NCBI GenBank assembly: GCA_011009095.1
Contig: VTPC01090588.1
Coordinates: 248,001 to 312,000 of the forward strand
DNA: 64,000 nt
Reading direction: 5' to 3'
From: Ignelater luminosus
Lineage: Eukaryota; Arthropoda; Insecta; Coleoptera; Elateridae
The notes under the pieces are model-generated. The model made no database searches and had not been told where the DNA came from. It worked only from the letters and a program-made list of their open reading frames with translations. Of the stretch, positions 1-12,002 are shown piece by piece. The translations under genes and the position numbers were made by a program. How positions within the stretch are numbered: position 1 is the first letter of the stretch; every line of letters starts with the position of its first letter.

Positions 1-695
1 GGCATATTCTGGGCGTTTTCGGTGTATAGCGCTGTTCAAATCGGCCAATTGTCGTTGGTAGCGTGCACCGTCAACTGTTTCACCTGGTTTTAATAGCCCA
101 AATCATACCATGCTGATCCCAGAAAACACACAGCATTGCCTTGCGGCCGAAGCAATTTGGTTTGGCCGTTGATTTTGGCTTGTGGCCGGGCGGACCATAC
201 GATCGTTTACGCTTGGGATTGGAGAAATACACCCGTAACGATTCGATGCAAAAAAGACTTCCTTTTGAACCGGGAGAGCAGCATTTCACAAGTGGTTTAT
301 CGGTTCTCTTGCTGCCTTTCAGTCAGTTCATGCGGCACCCATCTTCCGACCTTTAAAATCATGCCCATGTCTTTCAAACGTTTGCAAATGGTTTTTTGGG
401 TCACTCCCAACTGCTCTGCCATCATTTCTTGCGTTTGACCATCATCTTCATTCAACAATGCTTGCAATTCGGTGTCCTCAAACTTTTTCGGTGGCCGGCC
501 ACGTTCCTCGTTCTCCACGCTAAAATCACCACTTCGGAATTTTTCGAACCACCTGAAGCACTGTGCTCTGCTTAGAGCATGTCCACCGTAAGCTTCTATA
601 AGCATTTGATGAGCTTGAGAAGCGTTTTTCTTCAATTGATAACAGAAAATCAACGATGTCCGCAAATCGTAGTTTGAAGGCACGAAATTCGACAT
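1..695 (-). pseudogene. mariner transposase, copy A, inactivated
   Basis: This would encode a DD34D mariner transposase, which binds the terminal repeats and cuts and pastes the element at TA sites. It begins at the ATG at 695 (MSNFVPSNYD...). The N-terminal helix-turn-helix half is open to a TAA at 297-299, where copy B has AAA. Further lesions follow by comparison with copy B: a 12-bp in-frame deletion near 227 removes the four residues D-E-K-W, including the first catalytic aspartate, and a 7-bp deletion near 102 shifts the frame. The reading then leaves the window. Any product would be an N-terminal DNA-binding fragment without catalysis. The family assignment is firm; the statement that it is dead rests on three independent breaks. 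Confidence 0.93.
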
Positions 696-866
696 TTTTA
701 AGAGCGAAAAAAATGCGTTGTTGTATGAAACATCACAAACAATGAATTGAATATTGTTGACAGATGACAGACGAAAAAAATAAGACATTTGGGACAGTTT
801 AAAAATACTCCTAGCGACATCTGTGGTCTAATAGCTGAAAGTCTCATTTCATAGGTATACACCTGG
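1..866 (-). mobile_element. mariner element, copy A (cut by window edge)
   Basis: Mauritiana-type mariner lying in reverse, with its 5' end inside the window and its 3' end beyond position 1. The terminal inverted repeat reads inward as CCAGGTGTATACCTATGAAA from 866, and a TA follows at 867-868 as the expected target duplication. Sequence, UTR and reading frame match the fuller copy at 22580-23865 almost base for base, so both belong to one recently active family. Copy A also carries two internal deletions and a nonsense change relative to copy B. The missing 3' third lies outside the window, so the second TA cannot be checked. Confidence 0.93.
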
Positions 867-868
867 TA

Positions 869-3800
869 CATATGTGTTGTTGCACACCACAATTTTAATG
901 CTTTTTTGAGACCCAAATTATCAAATAAATTAAATTAAGTTTTTTAAATTTATTTTTTAAGTAGTATGCATGTATAATAAATTATATATTCAATGCAATC
1001 GGTCAAAGAATAAAAATAAACTAAAATAACTGAAGTAATAAGAATGTGTAGTAAGGTGCTGTGTAGTATTTAGAAAAACCGTAAAATTGCACCGAGCGTC
1101 GTTTTTTCTGAAATAACTTTACTCATAGCGATAACGCGTGTTGCGTCTATTGACTATTTGAAGTTTCAAAATCCTGCAATTGCGGACGTGTATGGTGCTG
1201 GAATTTGTCATCTAATAATTTTAATAATTATGTAATCAACACCCTATTCTGTCTATATGTTTTATAAAGAATAGGCGAATAGTGGAAACTATAATATAAA
1301 ACAGATTTTCAACAAAAACTAAAAATATTGCTGTTGAATTTGTCTATATTTTACTATATTTGAATAAGCCTAATAACTGTAAACAATATCAGTAATTAAC
1401 CTATTATAGTTTCCACTCTAGTTGAAACCCTTATGAAGAGAAATATGCAGATTATATTCAAATCTATATAAGAATAAGCATTTGAGACGAAAAATTTAGA
1501 GAACTAAATTTGGGGTAGATTTCAAGCGTTCACAGGCACCTTAATTGTTGTGTCTTCATCGACGAGACATAGCGATTCTTTATAGTTGCGAACCAAGAAG
1601 ACCAGTATGTTTCAGAGTATTCTCGATAAATTTTCTTGAATAGACTTACATAGACACTACTGCACTATCTTTGAAATACCCCAAGAATGTGCTAGAATAT
1701 CCACCAAACATAGTGGGAAACAAGGCTACAAAGATGAAGAATTTTATTTTCCATTCTGCCACTTTTTTCATATTTGCTTTACTTTGCAGTATGACTCTTT
1801 CTTCAAGTTAAAGCAACAATGAAATAAATTGTTTTGAGTTAATTTCAAGGATGTGAAGCCAGATGATTTTCGAATTCGGAACATTGAGAATATCGTTTTT
1901 TCATGATCCATGATCCAAAGAAAAGAAATTCAGTTTTTTGCACGGCGAAATGAGTAATACATCAAGAAATTTCGAAGAATACTTATAAGTGTGGTAACTT
2001 GAAGTTTGTTTACTTATATCACATCTGTAAAGTTTCTGAGCCCAAGAACACTTGTATTTCATTTTTTTTTTCTAAATTAGCTATAATGCATAGCAAAACC
2101 GGAAATTTCTTTTCTTGCGGTTCGGTCTTTTTTGTCAATTATACTTTTTTCCAAATCTGGATTTCCTAAGCATATGTTTTAAATTTCTACTCAGTATTTT
2201 GTGCTGTCATTTTTAAAACATCTTAATAGTTTTGCAGGATTTTCTGAGATATTCCATAATTTACGGTGTATTTGGAAATAACGGATTTTCTCTTGTTTTC
2301 GGCATACCATCACTTGACCTGAACTTTACCCCAACTTCATCCTTTTCTTTACGGATTATCCCAATGGAGAGGTTTGAATTTGTTGCACTCTGTACTGCAC
2401 TGCATCAGTTTATCTGTAGCACTTTTTCCACTGCTAAACACCTTGTATACGTATATTAAAAATTGGTTGCAACAGTATTTACCAGGAAGTACTACCTCAT
2501 TATATGGTTTTTATATATTTATTTAAGACTAATTCTTTTTACTTCTATTTTTTCTAGTTTTTTAAATTATGTAATCATGTATGCTAGTCACGAAATTTCT
2601 ATTCCATTAATTAGCTTGATCGGTTCAATTTTGAAGGTTACTTAAATGAAGTGTTAAAGTGATAAAATACATTTAGTGTTAATTAATTTATAAGAAAAAA
2701 CAATTGTAGAGCTAACTGCCTCTAGTTGCAAAACATTAATCACTTTAAGAATAAAGGTTGAAATGAGAACTCGAATAACACAACGTTATGTGCTTTATTC
2801 CATTAAAATTATGTTGCAATTTTGTTATGGTAGAATGATTTCTGGAATTAGAGGAATTTCATTCTGTGATATTGTTACATGTAGTATGTTATTCAGCAAT
2901 CAAGGTACAGAACCCCTTTTTTAAGCTGTTTTTAATCGATTTTGTAATATAACCTTGTTTAGTAGAGTATAGTTAAATATTCGGTTCTAGTTTTTAATTG
3001 TGTTCTATTTAGCTTGAAAATAAAATGCTAGTATACTTAAGTAGTACATTATGAGTTGTAAATATCACACCTTTGTGTTGGTGTCAAGTATTTATAGCCA
3101 ATATATGAAAATCTATTCGGGTTTAATATCAGTTATTAAAAGAGAATAGTGTTTACTTGCATATTTATGTATCTGGTGCAAAAAATTGTAGAATACTATA
3201 TGGCGCTTCAGGGCATCACTTAACTAACTGTAGAATAAAACATTTATTGGAGCATTTACTGTTCGAATTTCCTGTTATGCAACTACAACCTCTGCAATCG
3301 CAACCATAAAGACGTTCACCATGGTGAATGTTAAATTATGTGCGGGTGACTATCGGTTCTTTCGACGGCTAATTTTACTTAAACTTGATCGTGCAGCAAA
3401 TCATTCAATAATGTCACGACTTCTACTTTTCTTTTTAAATTCACGGTGCCCAAGGTTTTTGTCTATGTTAAGGTCTGAATGGCAATGAGGCGACGAAAAG
3501 CGTGACCACATTGTTAGTTAAATAATTAAATCAATTTATTTGGATAATAGCAATTTGAGGAATTGCCACTGGTTTCTATTTCTTTAATTTCTGTTTTCCT
3601 GCTACTTGTTAAATAAATTGAACACATGTTAGTGATTTCCCCGTATGACTCGATTAGTGGCGGTGCACCTTTCTAATGGACGTGTTTGAGATTGCATGCT
3701 TAGATAGATATATCTTATCATCTCAATCTAAACTTTATCCCTCAATTATTTTGTAAAATATGACGTTCCTATTGTTTTACACGGATTTATCCCACGATAA

Positions 3801-5269
3801 TTTGTAGCCTGTAGAAACATGCTGTAAAAGATTAGATGTACAATCGAATTTTCAGCTTCGTTTCACAGCGAAAGAAAAATGTAGGATTTGTAACATTTGT
3901 TTTTTAACCTTTTGATCTTTATTAATTTTTTTTTCATTTCACAATTTTCTTGCTTGAAACGAGATAAATTGCATAAATATTAATGCATATCATAGGTCAT
4001 ATTTATAGTTTTATTTTCCCTGTTCACAATAGTGGATTGCAGAAGTTAGTTGCAAAAGTATATGGTTTGAGCTTTCTCGTGTCAATCTTAACATTTAAAA
4101 AAGCAATAATCTAAACAAGAATATTTTTATAACACGGAATATTATAACGAAACAATTCTGATTAGTGAGAAAGGTAGTTTATTTAATCGTCGATTAACAT
4201 TTGCAAAATGAGGAAATAATTTTCATCTTTACATTTTTAGTTACGTTCTTTAAATGAGTATAGGTATCTGTTTTTTGAATATACTGTACAAATTTGAAGT
4301 TAAGTATTTACCGTAAAGCATGGTTTTCGGTTGTATTGTAAGGATACTATTTACTTCCTGAAGGTAGTAACGAGGTTTATATTAAGATCTTTCTGCTAAT
4401 CTAATTACAAAGTAGCGAAATCGGCTTATTTTCTGGAGATTAACCAAATAACTGTGCTCAAGTACTATACACAAGTAGTTTCTCAGATACTTTTCAAGAA
4501 ATCCAGACCAATAGTAAAGAAACCAATGGCGTACAGGAACTTCCCATACAGATTCTAAGTAAAATAAAATCTACAATAAAGATACCAATAGCGTGCAAAC
4601 AGAGACATAGAAATGGCAGAGCCTTTTCTAAAAATCCACTACCACCAAATTTATCGCAGACTAATACAATGACTGTTGTTTTGTAAAATAAGTATAGAAG
4701 TAAGCTCTGTCGTGTAAACTAAAAGAAATGACTTCCGCAGTAAATCCAAATGTAGAATGTTTTTGAAGATTTCCGGCACACAAGATTTATTACAAATTAA
4801 TCCAGACAGTGTAGTATGTAGTTTTGTAGTTTTGAATGATAGCTACTTTATCATCTACATTACATCTTGCCTGGGTTTTCTAAAGAGAAAATTTGCTAAA
4901 ACCATGTATATTGCAGATAGCTTTCACCTTGCGCAGTAAATTGCATAGTATTGGCACTGGCGACAAACCATGCAGAGACGTATACTACTAACATCGAGGA
5001 GCAGTTTTTCACTCATATCGTGCATCTCTTCTTTATTCATCGGGACTATTTTTAATATTCTTCGAGAGGTGGTTAAAACCTTCTGGCAGTTAATATCTGT
5101 ATTTAAGAGGTTACAATATTTCTAAGAAAATCCTATGCCGACCTCTTCCTACGCATGCCTATGAGTCTGAACTAGTATCTATTTGCATTGAATTAATGGA
5201 TATAAATATCCTGAATTTTACTATTAAGGATCCAGACTATTTTTTAGCATTTTCGCCGCTGCGCTGCCG
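869..5269. other. no gene recognised
   Basis: AT-rich DNA without a convincing coding region. Short open frames here lack recognisable domains. The only structure noted is a 16-bp inverted repeat at 1281-1296 and 1402-1417. Confidence 0.5.
1281..1417. repeat. short inverted repeat (possible MITE remnant)
   Basis: AGTGGAAACTATAATA at 1281-1296 recurs exactly as its reverse complement at 1402-1417, enclosing about 105 bp of AT-rich sequence. No convincing target duplication is visible. It may be a small terminal-inverted-repeat element or a chance hairpin. Confidence 0.4.
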
Positions 5270-5510
5270 CTATAATCTAATAATTTCAAAAAATGCGAAA
5301 CTAATCTCTTTTCTAGTTATAACTATTTTACGATTACAAACATAGCAATTATCATTTGGTCCGCTGAACTGGTTCTCCGTTTGTATGTGGATCAGAGATA
5401 AACAGTAACGCATCTCGCCCGTATGAACAAGCGGAAATTTCGCACTTGGTGCACTTTGTGCCCATAACTGATTAATAATAATTGTCAACAGAAAATTGAT
5501 TTGCTTCACG
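5270..5510 (-). other. orphan ORF after a splice-acceptor-like site
   Basis: Open reading of 79 codons from 5509, not recognised. A pyrimidine-rich tract ending in TTTTCAG sits just upstream in the minus direction (about 5521-5535), so this could be an internal exon rather than a start. The codons after it look protein-like, with a run of hydrophobic residues followed by AQSAPSAKF, and three cysteines near the end (RYC, NCYVC). The N-terminus also resembles a signal peptide. I cannot identify a partner exon, a donor with clear consensus, or a family. The neighbouring transposase scrap at 5554-5650 suggests it may instead be transposon debris. Confidence 0.2.
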
Positions 5511-5553
5511 AGGCTTTCATCTGAAAATATAATTTCTTTTTAACTTATGCTTC

Positions 5554-5650
5554 TTATAGTTTTTCAATCAAGAATGTATACACCTTCAGGTTTTCATTGA
5601 AGAAAAACGGTCCAACGATGTGACTATCAATAATCTGCTGTCTCACTCAG
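5554..5650 (-). pseudogene. transposase fragment (Tc1/IS630-like)
   Basis: A short open stretch reads I-I-D-S-H-I-V-G-P-F-F-F-N-E-N-L and ends at a stop at 5554-5556. The pattern of GxxGPFFF followed by a short loop and a Y/F-rich segment is characteristic of the middle of the catalytic domain in Tc3/IS630-type transposases, between the first and second acidic residues. Only about 25 codons can be followed; upstream there is a stop and the frame is lost. Neither terminal repeats nor the catalytic residues are visible. Weak but specific pattern. Confidence 0.35.
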
Positions 5651-7260
5651 TGAGAAACCTCAAGGCCTACTATGGTTAAATCTAAATTTTGTATTTTCTT
5701 GTACTTTCTCTTCTTGAAACATAGTCATATTGTATATGGTTGAAAAGTTCTTTTTATGGCGATTTTAAAAATGTAAAAATCCAATATGGCGCCCAGGAGA
5801 AAAACAAAAGTTGGATATGAGTACGTGAAATCTAGAAGCATTTTTTTGAAATCCTAATTAGTCGCTATTTAGCTTCTGAAAATATTGTACATTTATCTCT
5901 AATAACAAATAAATAAATCAGGATTGTAGAAAATGCACTTTTTTGGTTTTCACCATGTACCTTTGAAACGGTGCAGGTATTTGTCAATGTAACCATGAAT
6001 AATTCATTGGCATATAAATACGAAACTTTTTCCCCATTTCACCAACCTTGTATCTATTACCGTTTCCAATATCCCCATGTAGGTCATTTTAAACTGGACA
6101 CACTGTAGAAGCAGAATTTGATAACGTCATCAGTTATTATAATATTAATATTATAGTATAATCAAGAATTATATTTGTAGTACAAAGTAGCAAAGTGGAT
6201 GTCTTTCTCTAGTACACTCTGCATGGGATTAGTTAATTAAGTTATTGATCAGTTTATAATTATTATAGTACGTATTAATAAATCGTACGATATGTTTGAA
6301 GACGATGAAGCAATGCCCATTGTGGTCTTTTATAAACGAAAGTACTTATAAGTTATACCTTCTTCATCCTAAATTATATATCTGGTATTGTATTGAAATA
6401 TCTCACAAACAGTTATGAAATCAAGAATTTCTATACTTACATTTAATAGAATATTGAAATTTCCGTTTTAACTTTGTCGCTTTTTTATGTTTACTAATAA
6501 TAGAGCATTAATTGATTGTAATTGGTGAAAGGTTGTTAATTGTAAAAATGATGCCCACAGTTCTCTCTGGCATTTATTATTATTAATACTGCAAATCAAT
6601 TTTCATATTTTTTGCAAGTTATTGAGAAAGTTTTGTGCATTTTTAATATACAATAAAAGCGAACTCACTTTCTTTTTTTAAAATTTGTGTTAAGTTTCAT
6701 AATATGATAATTATTTGATTATGATGACTTTTGTTTTTCCTTTTTTAGTTTGATTGTTATAATCGAATTTATGCAATCGTGTAATATAATAACGTGTGGT
6801 AATTGAATGTTTTTAATTCCATCCACACCAGTTAATTTATTTAAGAAAGAAATTTAAGACACGAAATAGTTCGTGTTATACCCTTTAATTTACATACTAC
6901 TTTACCATACCATTTTGGAAGTTCTCGTGTGATCTGTTTCTTTGTAATAAAATTAGAGTAAGCTTAGTAAGACACGACAAGCACAGATTCTTAGATAGTT
7001 TATTCTTTAAAATGTCACAATGTGTCGTTCACAGTCGTTTTCTTAATGCCGGAGTTGATTTTTTTCTTATACAGGGTGACTCAATTCAACTAAATAATTT
7101 AAATACTATTCCATATGAACTTCGCTTTTTTTAAATTATAGATTTGTTGTACGGAAATTTATATTATTTTATCAATTTCGCATTAGTGGGCTGCGATGCG
7201 CATCTTTTAATCTTCAGTTGAAAAAGCTTGAGATCTATCAACTTAAAACATAAATATCTA
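5651..7260. other. no gene recognised
   Basis: AT-rich, no convincing coding region. At 6081-6115 the text reads towards ACTGGACACACTGTA, which resembles the outer end of a DNA transposon, but I find no partner end close by. Confidence 0.45.
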
Positions 7261-7264
7261 ATTT

Positions 7265-7948
7265 TGTATATCTTTACATACACAGTTCCAAACTCAGCAA
7301 AACAAATATTTTCAAACTTTTTGAAACAAATTAAACACTGAATTTTTGATTATCTTTAATTCTGGATCAAACTGATATATCCAACTTTCATAATCATTTA
7401 CGATGCTGAATTCGGGCTTAGAATTGCAATTATCAAATTTTCCAAGCATGTAACGACATCAATCAACTTGTGCGTTCTTCTGTTCTTGAGTGCATGTGGT
7501 ACCCTACGGGACATAATTTTCCTAACATGGAGGTGTTGATGTAAAATGGTTTCTACCGCTGCCGATCCAATACCCATAATGTTTATGATTGTGATAAATG
7601 TCTTATTATTTATTTTATCTACTTTTGTATTTGACATTTTAAGTTTCTATGGTACATGTTTATATGTGTGTTATTTGTGATAATAAATCAGTCTTCATAA
7701 AATAGAGTTTCTGTTAAGACGTCACAATGATTATCCCTTATTAGATTTTATATGGTATTGACATTTTCCGGAGTGACTGAAGTGTTAGATCTGCCACTGA
7801 TGCCCGTTCTCGTTTAAATTCACTGTTGCCCGAGAATGCCTATCTTCACCAAAAACATCGTTCAATTTTTTCACGCCCTATCCATCTTTAATCCACATTT
7901 GAAATCGAAATAGATCATCGCACGAAAATGTTCTCGCGTCATCTTCAT
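7265..7948 (-). pseudogene. degenerate mariner transposase
   Basis: Reading in reverse from an ATG at 7948, the first residues (TREHFRAMIYFDF) match the start of many mariner transposases. After several stops and frame changes comes T-P-E-N-V, then an open stretch (7637-7398) containing ETILHQHLHVRKI and SRRVPHAL, the helix-turn-helix linker region typical of the family. Past 7398 a different frame gives ESWIYQFDPE-like text, which corresponds to the region of the first catalytic aspartate. At least five breaks are present, so the copy is old. It differs from the mauritiana-type copies A and B, being closer in pattern to other mariner subfamilies. Terminal repeats were not found. Confidence 0.7.
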
Positions 7949-8174
7949 TGTAGACAGGGATGGGAATGTAGTAAATATTACTTTTACCACGTAACTTACT
8001 ACTGTGGTAAATGACATTTACAAGAATTAATTTGGGGAAGTCTTAGCAGACGATTAAAAAGTAATTGACGCAAGTATCCACAACTTGAGATTGGATACGG
8101 AGCTTTTAACTTCCGGGTCGTTCGTTTGTCGGATTTAAAATTTTATTTCTAAGTTTGGGTTTTATCCCAGATTA

Positions 8175-8590
8175 GAGAGAGGAACTAGATGTTTTTACTG
8201 ACCGATACTTTATCCTTTTCTAAAAACTCGTAGGAATTGCAAATAGCCGTGCGTGTGTACCGCGCGTGCGCATAACTCATCGCGTATGCTAAGCTTCTGA
8301 GCAGAGGTGGCGTGTTTTTACTTATGAGTAGCATTGTATATTCACATTGATTTTATTTTAAGAATTCTGTGTATAAATTACAATCTAACAGTAAATTTGA
8401 TTTCAAAATTTATCTTTTGTTTTTTATATACGATAAAAATTGTAAGTATATATGTATCTTAGATCTAGCGTTTTCAGCCTTTTATACACCCGACACTGGT
8501 AAGTGTCATCTGTGTATAGTCAGATGATGCAAACATTTGCCATTGACATCAAAGGTGCCGACACTAAGTGAAACATCTGGTTCCTCTCTC
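8175..8590. mobile_element. MITE with TA duplication
   Basis: Non-coding element of 416 bp. GAGAGAGGAACTAGATGTTT at the left end matches the reverse complement of the right end with one difference in 20, and similarity continues weakly inward. TA flanks both sides (8173-8174 and 8591-8592), as for Tc1/mariner-type insertions. The inner part contains further short inverted segments. No coding capacity. Confidence 0.6.
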
Positions 8591-8592
8591 TA

Positions 8593-9539
8593 ATATGTGG
8601 TTGTATCACAGTATAGAAACTGTGAATTAGTAATTTCACTTGTCGGCGTCTTTGATGTTTGTGTCCAAAATGTTTATTGCACATTGTCACCATGTGTAGC
8701 TCTTATAGGCGTACGAAGCGTTAGTGCGTAACAAAATGTTTATCTCAGTGAACGTACTGATTCCGAAAGGTCTTTATACTGTGGTTGTATGAAGAAAAAA
8801 GACAAGGAAATCTTACTATATTTCAAAATCTCAATTTCCAAAGAATGCGCATGATTCTATTAGCTATAAATGCGCAATTTTGTAAATTTCTCGTCATTTA
8901 GTACAATTTTCTATGTCAACTGAGACGTGCAACCCTTTAACGTTTTTAAGTAGACTACTCGTAATATAATCGTTAGGAATTCTATAATTCAGGTTTGACG
9001 CAAACACACCGTAATTTAACTAGGTACTGCTTGCTAAGTAATAGTGAACATCATCCCGTTCCAATCACCTTTGCCTTGTTTGAGACGTTCTTTTCGGGTC
9101 AATATTATTTATTATTAATCTCACAGAAAAATTTTTAACTCTCCGTCGGTGGCAGCCGAAATGATAACGAATTGAAATTGATACTATGAGTCGCTGCCTA
9201 CTATTTAGGAATCTGATCTGCCACATCTTTTCACCCACTTGTGTGTAGGTTACTTGTGGTTTCTTCCTGAAATTACCTTCTTAAGTTAATATGGCAAAGA
9301 TGTAAAGCGAGTCGGGATAGTATTACTTTGTGTCTTATTGCAGTTTTCTTTAAATCGTTATCATTTACAATTTATTAATTGTAGTTTCTTTAAATTAAAT
9401 CTGAATTTGTATAGTATTTGACATAGGTAGCACTGGTTTTCTGCTTTAAAGAATTGTTAATGAAACTTAGTCGTTTTAAGAGAAGTAAGAATGAAGCAAT
9501 GTAATTTTAAGTTGCATACTACTTGCAAGTACCAAATGT
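8593..9539. other. no gene recognised
   Basis: AT-rich DNA with no convincing open frame. A short inverted similarity (CATCAAAG...GCCGACA) links 8547-8563 with 8642-8660. Confidence 0.4.
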
Positions 9540-10011
9540 CAATAAAGTGGGCACCCCCACTTCGTCAAAATTGAACCATTTTTTAACAATAATTTTAGAC
9601 TAATTTTAGACAATTTTGGATCACCATAATAAAATTTTGGACCGGCTTCGGTAAAGAGCTATAACAAAATCAAAAACTTGAGCTCAAGCTAGCACCCCCA
9701 CTTTTGATTTTCGTGTAAATCGCCACAATTCGATAACTTTAACTACACCAATTGGATTAAATCGGGATAAAACCTTACAATAATTTTAGACTAATTATAG
9801 ACCACTCATTGGTTACAAAACCGATTTTTTTCTATCAACCCCTAATGGGTGAATTCCACCCCCTGATATACGGAATATCTAAAATTCAATTTAATCGGGG
9901 ATAAAACTTTACCTTAATTTTAGACTAATTATAGACCACACATTGGTCACAAAATCGATTTTTTCTACCAACCCCAAATGCCTTAATCTCGCCCTCATCA
10001 TATATATAATA

Positions 10012-11316
10012 ACGGGTTTTCCAATAAGAGGTGTTATTTTGATATTCAAAGAAAAGTGCCATTTTTTAATATAAATGATCGGATGTTTATTTCATTATAA
10101 AGAGGAAGGTATGCCGTTAATAGTGGAAAATAACATCAGGCAAATGACCACCACGACCACGCTTACAGGACAATATCCTTTTCATGAAATTTTCCATAAC
10201 CAAATCGCAAAGTGGCTGCCCTATGTCCTCGATAGCCTCACGAATTCCATCTTTGAGGTCTTGAATCGACGCTGGGCTGTTGGCGTAGACCTTCTCTTTC
10301 ACGTGGCCCCAAAGAAAGAAGTCGCAAGGTGTTAAATCACAAGATCTCGGTGGCCAATTGTGATCACCTCTTCGAGAGATAACACGGTCCGGAAACTTTT
10401 TCCGTAAAAGATCAATGGTTTCGTTGCTTGTGTGGCACGTAGCGCCGTCTTGTTGAAAGTAAACGTTGTCCAGATCAATACCATCCAATTCCGGCCATAA
10501 AAAATCGTTAATCATCTCTCGATAGCGCAATCCAGTCACCGTAACTGTTGCTCCAGCCTCATTCTCGAAAAAGTAAGGTCCAATGACTCCGCCGGACCAT
10601 AAACCGCACCAAACAGTCACACGTTGAGGATAGAGAGACTTTTCAACAATAACTCTTGGATTTTCTGAGCCCCAGATCCGACAATTTTGCTTGTTGACGA
10701 AGCCACCGAGGTGGAAATGGGCCTCATCACTCAAAATGATTTTTCGATGGAATTCTGGATCATTTTCATGCATTTCAACGACCCAATCAGCAAAGACACG
10801 ACGTTGTTGATGATCGGCCGGCTTGAGTTCTTGTGTTAACTGGACTTTATAAGCCTTAAGACCCAAATCTTTATGCAAAATACGGTGTAATGACGTTTGT
10901 GGAATGGCTAATTCCAAAGAACGACGAGGAATGGACAAACCTGGGTTTTCTTTAACACTTTCGGCTACAACAGCAATATTCTCGGCTGTTCTTGAGCGAC
11001 GTGCACGGGTTTTATTCTTCACATCACTAACTTGTCCCAAGAGCTCGAATTTTTTCACCAATTTCTGTATTGCGGTCCGACAAGGTGCTTCACGGTGACC
11101 CAAAAATGTTCGAGTTTTACGAACCGTCTCTGCCAAATTTTCACCATTTTTATAGTGAATTTTAATAATTTCAATGCGTTGTTGAAGCGTGTATCGTTCC
11201 ATATTTATTAATGGCGTAGTTTCTACTTGTCAAATGTCAAAAAATGATAGCTTCAAAAGTGACATCTACCGAAATAGCGGGCTATTCAAAATAACACCTC
11301 TTATTGGAAAACCCTT
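10012..11316 (-). mobile_element. DD41D Tc1/mariner-superfamily element, apparently intact
   Basis: Element of 1305 bp. Its ends share GGGTTTTCCAATAAGAGGTG and further bases into GTTATTTTGA as terminal inverted repeats, with TA at 10010-10011 and 11317-11318. A single full-length transposase lies on the minus strand. The outermost two bases differ between the ends. The element sits inside a repeat array, with the same array motifs on both sides, which shows clean insertion. Confidence 0.92.
10117..11202 (-). CDS. DD41D (rosa-type) transposase
   Basis: Uninterrupted 361-residue transposase, the usual length for this group. It should bind the element's terminal repeats and catalyse cut-and-paste movement at TA sites in the nucleus. 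Residues 1-130 form the paired helix-turn-helix DNA-binding part; a basic stretch (KTRARRSRT, 64-72) lies in the linker. The DDD catalytic residues are D159 (ILSDEAHF), D252 (QQDGATCH) and D294 (TPCDFFLWG), with 41 residues between the second and third, the spacing that defines the DD41D group. The ATG at 11202 is 114 bp inside the terminal repeat. No stop, frameshift or missing motif is visible, so this copy could be functional. Confidence 0.92.
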   Translation of the reverse strand: MERYTLQQRIEIIKIHYKNGENLAETVRKTRTFLGHREAPCRTAIQKLVKKFELLGQVSDVKNKTRARRSRTAENIAVVAESVKENPGLSIPRRSLELAIPQTSLHRILHKDLGLKAYKVQLTQELKPADHQQRRVFADWVVEMHENDPEFHRKIILSDEAHFHLGGFVNKQNCRIWGSENPRVIVEKSLYPQRVTVWCGLWSGGVIGPYFFENEAGATVTVTGLRYREMINDFLWPELDGIDLDNVYFQQDGATCHTSNETIDLLRKKFPDRVISRRGDHNWPPRSCDLTPCDFFLWGHVKEKVYANSPASIQDLKDGIREAIEDIGQPLCDLVMENFMKRILSCKRGRGGHLPDVIFHY

Positions 11317-12002
11317 TATAAAAAATTTGATTAAAATTGAATAAAACTTGAACTCAAGCTAGCACCCCCATTTTTGATTTTCGTGTAACTCGCCACAATT
11401 CGATAACTTTAATTACACCATAATTTTAGACTGATAATTAGTCATACAACCGATTTATATAATTAACCCCTAATGGGTGAATTCCACCCCCCTGATATAT
11501 GGAATATCTAAAAGTCAGTTAAATCGGAAAAAAAACTTTACCTTAGTTTTAGACTAATTCTAAACTCATTTGGTTACAAAACCGATTCAATCTCTCAATC
11601 CCTAATGAGTGAATTCTACCCCCCATCGGTTTTGTGATTTTAGATATTTCATATATACGGGGGTGGAATTCATCCATTAGGGATTGAGAGATTGAATCGG
11701 TTTCGTAGACCAATCAGCGGTCTATAATTAGTCTAAAATTATTGTAAGGTTTTTATCTCGATCTAATCCAATTTTAGATATTCCATATATAGGGGGGGTA
11801 GAATTAATCCATTAGGGGTTAATTAAATAAATCGGTTGTATGACTAATTATTAGTCTTGATTGACATAAGTACCAACGAGTTTGAATTGTAATGATTTTT
11901 CCTAGAACCGATAGATATACACCTTTTTTAAATTGCATAAATGTAAGAAACCGTAGATGTAAACATGTAAATAATGTATTATTGCAAAACCAATTGCTCG
12001 TT

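Larger units (their letters stand above)
9540..11865. repeat. satellite-like tandem and inverted repeat array
   Basis: Degenerate units of roughly 120-165 bp recur, marked by CACCCCC, AATTTTAGACTAATTATAGA, GGTTACAAAACCGATT and CCCTAATGGGTGAATTC. Direct copies run at about 9553-10008 and 11320-11620. From about 11625 to 11865 the same motifs appear in reverse complement, making a large imperfect palindrome. A DD41D transposon (10012-11316) was inserted at a TA inside one unit and splits it. Two unit types seem to alternate, suggesting a higher-order repeat. It could be a satellite, a fold-back element or the non-coding end of a larger transposon. Confidence 0.75.
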
